Part shown: piece by piece, positions 10,265-19,914 of the stretch
Layout of the letters: each line of letters opens with the position of its first letter
Numbering within the stretch: position 1 is the first letter of the stretch
Assembly (NCBI GenBank): GCA_905221605.1
Contig: CAJNDS010002279.1
Coordinates: forward strand, 900,084-964,083
Length of the DNA: 64,000 nucleotides
Direction: 5' to 3'
Source of the DNA: Symbiodinium natans
Taxonomy: Eukaryota; Sar; Dinophyceae; Suessiales; Symbiodiniaceae
Made by a program: the position numbers and the translations under genes
Notes under the pieces: generated by a model
Databases searched by the model: none
The model's input: the letters and a program-made list of their open reading frames with translations, nothing else
What the model was told of the DNA's origin: nothing

Positions 10265-10785
10265 CAAGCCTGGGGTTCAGGATTTAGGGGTTTAGGGGTT
10301 TCGGGCTTAGGGTTTAAGGGTTTAGGGTCAGGGGGTTAGGGGTTTAGGGTTTAGGGTTTAAGGGTTTAAGGGTTTAAGGGTTCAAGGGTTCAAGGGTTCA
10401 GGGGTCTAGGGGTTTAGGGGTTTAGGGTTTAGGGGTTTAGTGGTTTAGGGGTTTAGGTGTTTAGGGGTTTAGGGGTTTAGGGGTTCAGGGGTTTAGGGTT
10501 TTAGGGGTTTAGGGGGGTTTCAGGGGAGGTTTAGGGGGTTTTGGGTTAGGGTTTAGGGGTTAGGGGTTTAGGGGGGGTTTAGGGGTTTAGGGGTTTAGGG
10601 GTTAAGGGGTTTAGGGGTTTAGGGGTTTAGGGGTTTAGGGGTTTAGGGGTTTAGGGGTTTAGGGGTTTAGGGGTTTAGGGGTTTAGGTTTAGGGGTTTAG
10701 GGGTTTAGGGGTTTAGGGGTTTAGGGGTTTAGGGGTTTAGGGGTTTAGGGGTTTAGGGGTTTAGGGGTTTAGGGGTTTAAGGGTT
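10265..10785. repeat. Octamer TTTAGGGG array
   Basis: A 500-bp block in which most units are the octamer TTTAGGGG rather than TTTAGGG, with some TTCAAGGG and AAGGG variants at the left. Homogeneous octamers suggest local expansion of a variant unit rather than direct telomerase addition. Confidence 0.9.
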
Positions 10786-10787
10786 AC

Positions 10788-10844
10788 AGGGTGCAGGGTC
10801 TGCGGAGCCTGCTCGGGAGCAGGCTGCGCGCCGGCGGCCAGGAT
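10788..10844 (-). CDS. Exon candidate, Ala/Pro/Gln-rich
   Basis: 57 bp with acceptor CTCCTCCGCTTAG (pyrimidine-rich) and donor CACCCT|GTAACCC. The frame reads ILAAGAQPAPEQAPQTLHP. It resembles the Pro-rich linker at 2,323-2,444 in composition. Confidence 0.55.
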
Positions 10845-11236
10845 CTAAGCGGAGGAGTCGGGCTTCAGGGTTTGGGGGCTTTGGGGTTTTGGGGGTTTTG
10901 GGGTTTTGGGGGTTTGGGGTTTTGGGGTTTAGGGTTTGGGGTTTTGGGTTTTTGGGGTTTTGGGTTTTTGGGGTTTGGGGTTTTGGAGGTTTAGGGCTTA
11001 GGGTTTTCGGGTTTGGGGTTTCGGGCTTTGGGTTTAGGGCCAGGGGTTTTGGGGGGGCTTAGTGAAAGGAATGCGGCACCCCCCACCCAAAAGAAGTTCA
11101 ACAAGAAAAATGTGCAGGGCTTAAGGTCTAGGGCTTCGGGATCTAGGGGTTTAGGGTTTAGGGTTTAGGGTTTAGGTTTTAGGGTTTAGGGTTTAGGGTT
11201 TGGGGTGTAGGGCTTAAGGCAAAATACTCCCTAAAA

Positions 11237-12253
11237 TGGAAGCCCAATCCTGCAGACATTTGGGGATTGCTGAGACGCGTAATTCCCTCGCAAAGGTCCT
11301 ATAAGGCCCTCAAGGGGCTGCTGTGGGTCACTGGATCCTAAACCCTAAACCCTAAGCCCAAGTTCCCTAGGGATCCGAATATGGTTTAAGGCAAAATTCT
11401 CCCTAAAGCCTTTATCAATAGGGGTATTGGGCTCTTTGGCCTCTACTTGGGTGTAAGGCCGGGCCATCGCTAAGTTTGCCTCAAGCTCCGACCCCCTCAT
11501 ACCCCAAATCCCAAACGTTAAGCCCGGCCCTGGTTTAGGGTTTAGGGTTTAGGGTTTAGGGTTTAGGGTTTAGGGTTTAGGGTTTAGGGTTTAGGGTTTA
11601 GGGTTTAGGGTTTAGGGTTTAGGGTTCAGGGTTCAGGGTTTAGGGTTTAGGGTTTAGGGTTTAGGGTTTAGGGTTTAGGGTTTAGGGTTTAGGGTTTGGG
11701 TGGCTTTGAAGCCTCGGACGGCGCGGGGTGGGAGAAAAGTGTTAGATGGCCCTCCACAATCCTGCCAAAGCTGCTCTTCGCACCTCACGAAGCTTTCGAG
11801 CTTGTCCCGAAACCTAACCTTCACAGCACCTACGCCGTATCACAGCAAACCCTAAACCCTAAACCCTAAACCCTAAAACCTAAACCCTAAACCCTAAACC
11901 CTAAACCCTAAACCCCAAACCCTAAACCCTAAACCCTAAACCCTAAACCCTAAACCAGGGCCGGGCTTAACGTTTGGGGATTTGGGGTATGAGGGGGTCG
12001 GAGCTTGAGGCAAACTTAGAGATGGCCCGGCCTTACACCCAAGTAGAGGCCAAAGAGCCCAATACCCCTATTGATAAAGGCTTTAGGGAGTATTTTGCCT
12101 TAAACCATATTCGGATCCCCAGGGAACTTGGGCTTAGGGCTTAGGGTTTAGGATCCAGTGACCCACAGCAGCCCCTTGAAGGGCCTTATAGGACCTTTGC
12201 GAGGGAATTACGCGTCTCAGCAATCCCCAAATGTCTGCAGGACTTGGCTTCCA
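11237..12253. repeat. 1-kb palindrome, long inverted repeat
   Basis: Left arm 11,237-11,530 and right arm 11,957-12,253 are near-identical reverse complements over about 295 bp (for example TGCAGACATTTGGGG against CCCCAAATGTCTGCA). Inside, a TTTAGGG block (11,531-11,697) faces a CCCTAAA block (11,847-11,957), so the symmetry goes on up to a central exon-like island at 11,701-11,846. Confidence 0.9.
11713..11813 (-). CDS. Exon candidate at the palindrome centre; repeated family member 1
   Basis: After acceptor GAAGGTTAG the frame reads FRDKLESFVRCEEQLWQDC and then GGPSNTFLPPRAVRG. A GC donor (CCGAG|GCTTCA) is possible. Two diverged relatives on the plus strand at 29,041 and 33,967 keep the same peptide core (EEQLWPDCG, PSNTFLPPHAV), which supports coding. 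Function unknown. Confidence 0.65.
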
Positions 12254-12401
12254 GAAATTGGAAGTATAGGCGAAAGTCGAAAGTGTCACCACTTGGCGTC
12301 CAGCAAAGCATCCCTAAACCCTAAACCTTACGCCCTGAACCCTAAATCCGAAACTCTCAACCATAAACCTTAAAATTTAAACCCTAAACCCTAAGCCCTA
12401 C

Positions 12402-12450
12402 TGACTTGTCCAGCTGATGTCGGGAAACTGCTCGTTAACCTTACGGGGCT
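12402..12450 (-). CDS. Exon candidate
   Basis: 49 bp with acceptor CATCCTTCAAG and donor AAGTCA|GTAGGGC. The frame reads PRKVNEQFPDISWTS. The intron on its 3' side begins with TTAGGG-like units. Confidence 0.6.
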
Positions 12451-12958
12451 CTTGAAGGATGTTACCAACCACAATTTGTAAGCTTCCGAAAACTAGGGGT
12501 GCCCGTTTTCTGGGAGATTGGGGTATGTTAAGGGGTACCCCGGTGCCCTTTTTGGTGAACTACCCAACTTTCAACACATGCTCCAGGCCAGTGGTTCGAT
12601 GACTGCACGTGAACCCCCTGACCCTGCCCCTAAACTCCCAGCCCCTAAACCCAAGACCACCTTGAGTTTAGGGCTTGGGGTGCTGAAACCTCCTTGACCC
12701 AAACCCGAGAAGTCTAGACCCGCAACCCTAAATACTAAACCCCAAACCCTTCATAATTTTAAACTCGAAAATTTAAAATTTTAAACCGTAAGTCATAAAA
12801 ACCCAAGCAGTCAAACCCCAAACCCGCCAAACCCCAGACCCCAAACCCCAAACCCTAAACCCCAAACCCCAAACCCTAAACCCTAAACCCTAAACCCCAA
12901 ACCCCAAACCCTAAACCCTAAACCCTAAATCCTAAACCCTAAACCCCAAACCCTAAAC

Positions 12959-13020
12959 CTCCCTGCCTGCGCCGGGGTTAAGTTCGCTAGGCTGTCCCGA
13001 AGGCCCTCGAGGAGAAGGCC
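12959..13020 (-). CDS. Exon candidate with repeat-made donor
   Basis: 62 bp with acceptor CGTTCCGCAG and donor GGGAG|GTTTAGGG. The frame reads LLLEGLRDSLANLTPAQAG. It lies exactly between a CCCTAAA block and the longest TTTAGGG block, and both splice sites fall at the transitions. Confidence 0.7.
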
Positions 13021-13031
13021 CTGCGGAACGG

Positions 13032-13330
13032 GGTTTAGGGTTTAGGGTTTAGGGTTTAGGGTTTAGGGTTTAGGGTTTAGGGTTTAGGGTTTAGGGTTTA
13101 GGGTTTAGGGTTTAGGGTTTAGGGTTTAGGGTTTAGGGTTTAGGGTTTAGGGTTTAGGGTTTAGGGTTTAGGGTTTAGGGTTTAGGGTTTAGGGTTTAGG
13201 TTTAGGGTTTAGGGTTTAGGGTTTAGGGTTTAGGGTTTAGGGTTTAGGGTTTAGGGTTTAGGGTTTAGGGTTTAGGGTTTAGGGTTTAGGGTTTAGGGTT
13301 TAGGGTTTAGGGTTTAGGGTTTAGGGTTTG
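13032..13330. repeat. Longest uniform TTTAGGG block
   Basis: About 42 near-perfect heptamers with a single one-base slip (TTTAGG near 13,198). G-rich on the plus strand and CCCTAAA in the minus-strand sense, just upstream of the acceptor of the preceding exon. Confidence 0.97.
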
Positions 13331-13455
13331 GAGGGAGCTAGGGAATTTCAGGAGCTGAGTTTCAAGCATAGAGAATGGAGGGTCCCAAAAAAGCTCCTGC
13401 CCTCCCGAAGCCCTCAAAACCCCTGAGCCTTAAACCTAAACCCCAAACCGAAACC

Positions 13456-13496
13456 CCCCCCCCCCCCCCCCCCCCCCCCGCTCGACCCCCCCCCCC
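13456..13496. repeat. Poly-C run
   Basis: A C homopolymer with one short GCTCGA interruption. Similar G/C runs occur at 6,538, 13,905-13,965, 14,098-14,115, 34,672, 44,461 and 57,790; some may be of wrong length in the assembly. Confidence 0.85.
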
Positions 13497-13531
13497 TCAG
13501 CTCCAAACCTTAAATCAACCCCTTCAAGAAC

Positions 13532-13618
13532 CCTCCGCATCTCGATAACAAAACAGAATAATAGGCCGAAGACGTGCCTGCAGGTCCAGGGACCCGCCGG
13601 CATCCAGGCCAGACACCT
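13532..13618 (-). CDS. Exon candidate
   Basis: After acceptor ACCGAG the frame reads VSGLDAGGSLDLQARLRPII and then LFCYRDAEG. The donor is GCGGAGG|GTTC. The flank on the acceptor side is TTTGGGG-type repeat. Function unknown. Confidence 0.55.
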
Positions 13619-14314
13619 CTCGGTTTGGTGTTTGGGGTTTGGGCTTGGGTTTGGGGTTGAGGGCTTTATGGTTTGGGGGTTTGGGTTTGGGGTTTAAGAT
13701 TTGGGGTTTCGGGGTATGGGCCCTGAATTTGGCCTTTGCACGCCCTGCATCTACCCTGTACGGCAGCATGCTTGCCCGTAGACCATCGAAGCTTTACGAT
13801 TCGGGGCCTCGGGACGCTGGGACTTTTAGTAGGGGTTAGGGGTGGAGGGAACTTTGGTTTAGGGTGTTCTTTGGGGTGTGGTGTTGTTTGGTTTTGTTCT
13901 GGCGGGGGGGGGGGGGGGGGGGCGCGGTGGGGGTGGGGGCGCCGGGGGGGGGGGGGGGGGGGGGGGAGCGCACTTTCCTTTCAACCTTGGGAGCGGGAAA
14001 AGCCGTACGTCAGCATCGCACCTGTGTCTGCCGCGCCCAAAAACCCTAGACCCCAAACCCTACCATGCTGCAGTCCGAATCAAAAACAAGCATCGGACCC
14101 CCCCCCCCCCCCCCCGGAACCAAAAGACAAAAGGAAAGACAACGTACGCGGCGGAAAGAGACGCTTCAAGCCCCTAGATTTTGCCCTGAAGACCCTTGAC
14201 CCCTCAACCCCTAAACCCTAAACCTTAAATCCCAAATCCTAAACCCTAAACCCCAAACCCCAAACCCTACACCCTAAACCTTAAACCCCAAATCCTAAAC
14301 CCTAAACCCTAAAC

Positions 14315-14389
14315 CCCACAAACAAACTTTGCCACTTCCCAGGCTCCCGGCGCTGAGAAAGCCATCCCGAAGAGTTGCGTTCGCCACGC
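14315..14389 (-). CDS. Exon candidate, Trp/aromatic-rich
   Basis: 75 bp with acceptor CTCCGGCCAG and donor TGTGGG|GTTTAGGG. The frame reads WRTQLFGMAFSAPGAWEVA and then KFVCG. Flanked on both plus-strand sides by CCCTAAA, so not all exons sit between inverted blocks. Confidence 0.65.
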
Positions 14390-14519
14390 CTGGCCGGAGT
14401 AGAAACCCTAAACCCTAAACCCTAAACCCTAAACCCTAAACCCTAAACCCTAAACCCTAAACCCTAAACCCTAAACCCTAAACCCTAAACCCTAAACCCT
14501 AAACCGGAGCAGGAGTGGG

Positions 14520-14615
14520 CGTAGGAGGAGGAGTAGTAAAGGTAAGAGGAGGAGGAGGAGGAGGAGGAGTAGGAGGGGGAGTACGAATCGGAGTAGGAGT
14601 AGTGCTCGAACTGTA
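14520..14615. repeat. GGA/GTA-rich trinucleotide repeat
   Basis: (GGA)n and (GTA)n interspersed after a CCCTAAA block. The long Ser/Leu frames on the minus strand are repeat-derived. Confidence 0.85.
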
Positions 14616-15300
14616 GTAGACATAATACAGCAAACATGGTCCTTAATGAAATAAGGAAAAAGTAGACGGTGGTTGTACCCATAATAATGATCGTAGCAGT
14701 AGCTAGCAATAGTGGCTGCGTAAAAACATACTAAACAGTTAAACATGTTGATAGCCGTGAAAGTAACAGTGGTTCAATGCTCTGCATCGTCGCATAGGTA
14801 ACGCTCACCTCTTTGGATTTAGGTCATTTTGGTTTCGGGTTTACCCTAAACCCTAAACCCTAGACCCTAAACCCTAGAGTTTAGGATTTGGGTCTTAAGA
14901 TCTGGAGTTTAGGCGTTGCTGCCAAAGCCCTCTTTACGAAGCTATGCCTACCGCTAGTGTGTACTCTATTTGTCTTAGAACTGGACCTAAACTTCATGAA
15001 GCTTAACCCGACAGCGCGAGACATCCGGAGACCAACCCTGAGGCAGCTCAGATCCACCTAGCTGGGGCGGAGGGGATTAGGGTTTGTAGGGTTCAGGGTT
15101 TAACCCCACGAGAAAAGGAATGGTCCGGACATTGAATTCGGTCCATCCCTGCTGCACTTGAAGTACTCGCCCTCCCCCACCCTATAAATGTTTGCCTCCT
15201 TGTCTAACCGTACGCCCTATCAAAACCCTAAAACCCTAAACCCGAACCCTAAACCCTAAACAACAAACCCCAAACCCTAGCCCTAGTTCAACCCTAAAAC

Positions 15301-15380
15301 TCCCTCCCAATTTGAGCTTGCCTTCCGCCACGCGCGGGGGCTTTGGCGGCTTTGGCGCCGCCAAGCTCGCAGCCAAGACC
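15301..15380 (-). CDS. Exon candidate, Ala/Pro/Lys-rich
   Basis: 80 bp with acceptor GAATCTTCAG and donor GGGAGGGA|GTTTTAGGG. The frame reads LAASLAAPKPPKPPRVAEGK, a typical disordered linker. Flanks are CCCTAAA-like (left) and TTTAGGG-like (right). Confidence 0.6.
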
Positions 15381-15752
15381 CTGAAGATTCGGGTTTTCGG
15401 GTTTCGGGTTTAGGGTTCAGGACGTAGGGTTTAGGTAAATGGCTTAGGTAAATTGCTCAGGGACTAGCTTAGCAGCCCCGAGCTATTCTCGTTAAGGATT
15501 TCCGGTTCCCGCAAGCACAGAAAGCCTTGAAAAGGTTCTGAAACAGCCCCTGAGAAGTCTTCAAGGAGGGTGTAGGACCCTAAACCCTACACCCTAAACC
15601 CTAAACCCTGAACCCTCAACCCTAAACCCTGTTTTAGGGTTGCGCTACAGGCCACTGAAGGCCCCTAGAAACCCCAACCAGGGGGCAGCCCAGACAAGCT
15701 TTAAAACCCGTCAACGGATGAGGGTCTGCTAGCATGGTAAACGTCCATGCAT

Positions 15753-15977
15753 ACTTGGAGGTTCACGGTACTTACTAGCCAATTATAACTGGGCTTGTAA
15801 CCCTACTTATAAGTGGGATAACCCCTATAAGGCCCTTTAGGGGTATCATAAGTACTTGGAGGACCCTAAACCCTAAACCCTAAACCCTAAACTCTAAACC
15901 CTAAACCCTAAACCGTGAACCTCCAAGGAGGGTTATAAGTACAGTTAGAATTGGTTACTAAGTACCATGAACCTCCA
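15753..15977. mobile_element. MITE-like inverted-repeat element, copy 2, interrupted
   Basis: Starts ACTTGGAGGTTCACGG and ends near CCATGAACCTCCA. The inside is rearranged: a second ACTTGGAGG at about 15,853 is followed by a CCCTAAA array and GTGAACCTCCAAGG, so a telomere-like block interrupts the element. Confidence 0.75.
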
Positions 15978-16210
15978 TGCACATGGCATGCGGCGCTCTT
16001 GTCAGTTTACGGTTCAGGGCCAAAGAACTTTGCAAGCATGGTTTAGGGTTTAGGGTTTAGGGTTTAGGGTTTAGGGTTTAGGGTTTAGGGTTTAGGGTTT
16101 AGGGTTTAGGGTTTAGGGTTTGGGGTTTAGGGTTTGGGGTTTAGGGTTTAGGGTTTAGGGTCTAGCGCCGTGACTTGATTCGTCACGCCCTGCTAAATCC
16201 TGAGCCCTTA

Positions 16211-16312
16211 GGCTTAGGGCTTGAAATTTCAACCTACCCCAACTTCAGCAAAACCATAACCCTCTGGGCTTAGGGCTTGAAATTTCAACCCAACCCAACT
16301 TCAGCAAGCCCT
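16211..16312. repeat. Tandem duplication of about 55 bp
   Basis: Two copies beginning GGCTTAGGGCTTGAAATTTC and carrying CCAACTTCAGCAA, slightly diverged. Confidence 0.8.
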
Positions 16313-17160
16313 AACCCTCAATGACATCTACTAAGGGGCCCATTGGTCCCTGCAGCGACATTTTCGCCATGACTTTCTTCGGGCTTTGAAGGTCTAAATG
16401 ATTGAGGGCTTAGGGCAATTCGGGTTGCAGGGTTTAGGGTTTAGGGCTAGCCTATGGCTCTACTTCTCTAGTCTTCTAGGGGACAGGGAGGAGGAGAAAA
16501 CCCTATAAACCTCAAACCCTACACCCGAACCCTAAACCCTAAACAGGGCGAATGATTATACCTGATGCTTGGGGCTATAGCCTACTAGTTTTGAGGGGTT
16601 CGGAGACTACAGTGAACCTGAGCTAGATGAGTCCTTGACCCTAAGGCCACTAAACCCCTAAACACCTTTAAGCCCTGATAGGGTGTAGGGGTTTAAGGGT
16701 TAAGGGTTTAGGGTTTAAGGGTTCAGGGAAGTTAAATGCTTGAGTATGTAAAAACATCGCCGTTTACGGCTGCTACTGGCCCTTCTGAGGCATGCAGGTG
16801 CCAACGAATGCGCCTCTGCGACCATCCCCGAAACTAGTTAAGGGCCCTACACAATCTGGATTGGCACCCAGTAGGTTTCACGTCGTTTAAAGGCTGGTAC
16901 TACAAAGTTGTTGCTATCGTCAGCTACGTTTGCTGTTGCTGTTCATTTTGTACTTCGGTTAGTATGATGAGCCGTGAGGTCCGGAAAAGGGTACCAAACC
17001 CTAAACCCTAAACTAAACCTTAAACCCTGAACCCTAAACCCTAAACCCTAACCCTAGACCCTAAACCCTAAACCCTAGACCCTAAACCCGGGCACCCCTA
17101 GTGCATGGTTGGGATAGTATTGCCTTGTTGAGTTTCAGCACCCTTCAAAATGCAAAATTT
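16313..17160. other. Mostly unique sequence with degenerate repeat units
   Basis: Holds small CCCTAAA blocks (16,500-16,545; 16,995-17,095) and no frame I can support. It precedes the mitochondrial-like insertion. Confidence 0.5.
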
Positions 17161-17305
17161 TACCCTAAACCCTAACCCCAAACCCTAAACCCTGAACCCT
17201 ACACCCCACTATGCCAAAGGCCCTGACATTCACGCTTCCTTCGGTGAGCAACTTCGAGGCTCCGCAGGCTTGGGTCCAGGGTTGAAGGGCGTTGTGACGG
17301 GCATT

Positions 17306-18025
17306 AGAAGCATTATCTGGATGTGAGAAAGAAGAGAAGCCGAAATGAATTTTGAAGAAGATATAGATAGAGAATTAATATCTTTCCATAGAAATCCTTA
17401 TTAATAATGAAAGGAAAAATGCTATTTTATTACTAGTGGAATTCCTTAAAGGATTATTAGAAGATAGAAAATGTATATTAAAAATATGAAAAAGAAGAAA
17501 AGCACAAAGAAGAAATGGAAACAGAAAATGAAAGACAAAGAACCTCTTTAATGTTGGATTGTAAATATAATGTCCTCCACAAAGCCATTCTATTAAAGAT
17601 GGAAATGGAGATAATAAATTTGTAATTACTGTAACTCCTCATAAACTCATTTGTCCTAAAGGTAAAACATAACCCATAAATGCTGTTCCCATTAAGAAGA
17701 AGTAAATAATAATTCCAGAAAACCAAGTATTTGGATTATAAAAATATGAAGCATAAGATATAGCTCTTCCAAGATGAAGAAATATGAAAAGAAAGACAAA
17801 TGATACACCATTAGAATGAAGATAACGTAAACACCATCCATAATATATTTCTCTAATTAAAAAGAAAAGAGAAAAATATGCTGAATTAATATCTGATGTA
17901 TAATGTAAACCTAAGAAGATTCCTGTAATAATTTGTAATAAAATAGTAATTCCTAATAAAAAACCAATATTCCAAAAATGATTTATGATCAAAGGACAAG
18001 GATATGATTGTAAATGAGATTTCAT
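17306..18025 (-). pseudogene. cob: Cytochrome b, 3'-truncated, frame-disrupted
   Basis: Cytochrome b is the core haem-bearing subunit of respiratory complex III. Start ATG at 18,025 gives MKSHLQSYPCPL, as in dinoflagellate cob, then YGWCLRYLHSNG, FMGYVLPLGQMS, ITNLLSPFPSL, a His-bearing HIFNIHFLSSNNPL, NKIAFF, INKDFYGK and SHPDNA. Similarity stops after SHPDNA near 17,306, so roughly the last third of the usual ~360 residues is missing. Disruptions: an in-frame TGA (17,639-17,641) at an invariant Trp; Leu (17,657-17,659) for the conserved Trp of PWGQMS; AGG (17,444-17,446) where Gly is usual; a one-base loss at the A5 run 17,415-17,419; one extra base near 17,339-17,345. TGA and AGG would each be mended by A-to-G editing, known in dinoflagellate mitochondria; the indels would not. 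Confidence 0.88.
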
Positions 18026-19690
18026 TAGTAATACAATATATGCTGCATTCACTTTGTTCCTGTACTTCGTTCATGCCTTATTCATTATATTCATGCCTCG
18101 CAGGCTCGTTATAATATAATAAATAATGCACTCTCTACGTAGTTTTAATATTATTATTACCCCGCGATAAGAGAATAATGGGGCGCGGGGAAAAAGACCA
18201 CTTCGTTCACGAGTTTACGCACTCATATTAATACGGTTCATGCGCTTATTTCATTCACTTATAACCGTATTAATTTACTGCGTTCACTCTGTTCTCTTCG
18301 TCTTGTAAGCGTATTATTATTCGTATGAAAGGGGGCATTATAAGAAAGATAGAGAGCCCCCGTAATAATATACTATAGGGGCCGTGCATTATAATAATTC
18401 TTTGTTCGCACGGCTGTTACGTTCACTTAAAGGCCCACATTAATATATTCATGCTTGTCCTTATAATATTATTAATGGGCCCTTTAATGTTCTCTTCACG
18501 GAATAATAAGGGAGTGAAGGAAGAACAAGAAAGGGGGATTCTATGGGATTTCTACAGGTTAACCCTCAATATGTTTAAGGTGTACACTCATGACTTCTAT
18601 TTCCAAGCTCATAGTTTCCTTGTGTTCACCCTTGATTCACGCGGTCAACCAAGATTCAATAGCTAATTCTAGGATCAACCATGAACTCTGGACCCAAAAG
18701 CCCCCATAATAATTATATTCGCGCACAAGTTTGCCATATAATTATTAGTGGGTTTTTTGGAGGAGTTCTAGTGATTGATGGTTGTGTTCTCTTCACGGAT
18801 GCAGCGGTTACGGCCTAGCTTACGGAAAGGCTTACTGGATGGGTGAACAAGGCTGTGGAACAAGAGTGAGAGAGATGAATGGTACGTCCTAAAGGTACAG
18901 CGGTTACCATCCTAACTTAGTACTAGATTGTGAAGGTGATTCAGAGAGCGGTTAACCTGGCATGCGATTCCAAGGGTGTGAACGGTTAGACCAAGATATG
19001 AGAGTTAGGGTCTCAAGGGCGGATTCATGGGCAAGACTGACAGGTGGGATGGATTCCAGAGAGTTAGTTCCCCGGTTAATACTACATGAAGGGGATATTC
19101 TGTGGACATTAAGACTCAGCCCCAGATCAACCATTCAATCACTTCCTCGTTGACACCTTGCATCCGTCCCTTGTGCCCCAATATTAAATGTACGAAAAGG
19201 GCAATGAATAGCGCGCCTTTTAGTATATTTAATATGGGCCCCTTTCACTCTTTATAAAGCCAATATTAAAATCATTACGGCGCGCGTGAACTTGCCCGTA
19301 ATTTAATATTGGATTTCTAAAGATTGAAACCTTCATGAACGACTCTGGGGGAAAAACGACCATTAAAAGATATTAAATTCACGCGTGCCTTATACTTTAA
19401 TATATTTTAATAGGTTTTTTTGACCAGTGAGTGCATGAAACCAAGAACTGTGGTGGCCTGTGAATTAACCCGCGAGTCTGTTGGGACCGGTCCTATAGTA
19501 TTTTAAGTGAAGAGAGTACATTATTAGGGCGTTTATAAAGAGCGTAGTGATGCATGAAACGCACTAATAATGTATGAACGAAACATGAACATAATATGGG
19601 CATACGAACGCAGAAAATAATGTTTCGGCTTAAGGCCTGAATTCCAAAATTTCTAATTCTTTATATTGGAGTAAGGAGGCAAGGACAAAG
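17306..19690. other. Mitochondrial-type AT-rich insertion
   Basis: Base composition drops sharply to AT-rich, telomere units vanish, and the left part is cytochrome b on the minus strand. The rest (18,060-19,690) is noncoding with many short inverted repeats, such as GGCCCACATTAAT against ATTAATGGGCC, as is common in dinoflagellate mitochondrial DNA. Fragmented rRNA pieces are expected there, but I could not identify one. It may be a nuclear copy of mitochondrial DNA or an assembly join. Confidence 0.75.
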
Positions 19691-19746
19691 GTCAAATGAT
19701 ACGTAAAGGTTCCTCTTACATATATATATATATGGTGCATGATATA

Positions 19747-19914
19747 TCACATAGCTATATATAGTTTGTGGTTAATCCCAAGCGGCTGTTGCTCCAGCTG
19801 TCTCTTTTCAGCTTCAAGGGCTGCGACCAGCTTGGAAAGCTCACGGTTCATGGTCTCGACTCGATACAACCTTTGTTGATGCAGCTCCATTTGCTTCTTA
19901 ACTAGGTCCCGTTG
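19747..19914 (-). CDS. Terminal coiled-coil exon of the 19.7-22.7 kb gene
   Basis: After acceptor CATGTCAG the frame reads LVKKQMELHQQRLYRVE and then MNRELSKLVAALEAEKRQLE: clear heptads. It runs to a TGA at 19,747. The last dozen codons are AT-rich (near a TATATA stretch) and may be sequence next to the insertion rather than the original C-terminus. Confidence 0.65.
   Translation of the reverse strand, partial: QRDLVKKQMELHQQRLYRVETMNRELSKLVAALEAEKRQLEQQPLGINHKLYIAM

Noticed and set aside
13736-14221. 161-codon Gly-rich frame
   Set aside because: It depends on poly-G runs and degenerate telomere units; no splice or compositional support.
17478-17726. 82-codon minus frame overlapping cob
   Set aside because: It is the wrong frame of cob; the conserved residues lie in the frame that reads through the TGA at 17,639.
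18451-18666. 71-codon plus frame in the mitochondrial-like segment
   Set aside because: No match to cox1, cox3 or cob, the only proteins expected of dinoflagellate mitochondrial DNA.
18700-19160. Possible mitochondrial rRNA fragments
   Set aside because: Expected in such DNA, but I could not match any conserved rRNA core by eye; an alignment to dinoflagellate rRNA fragments would decide.
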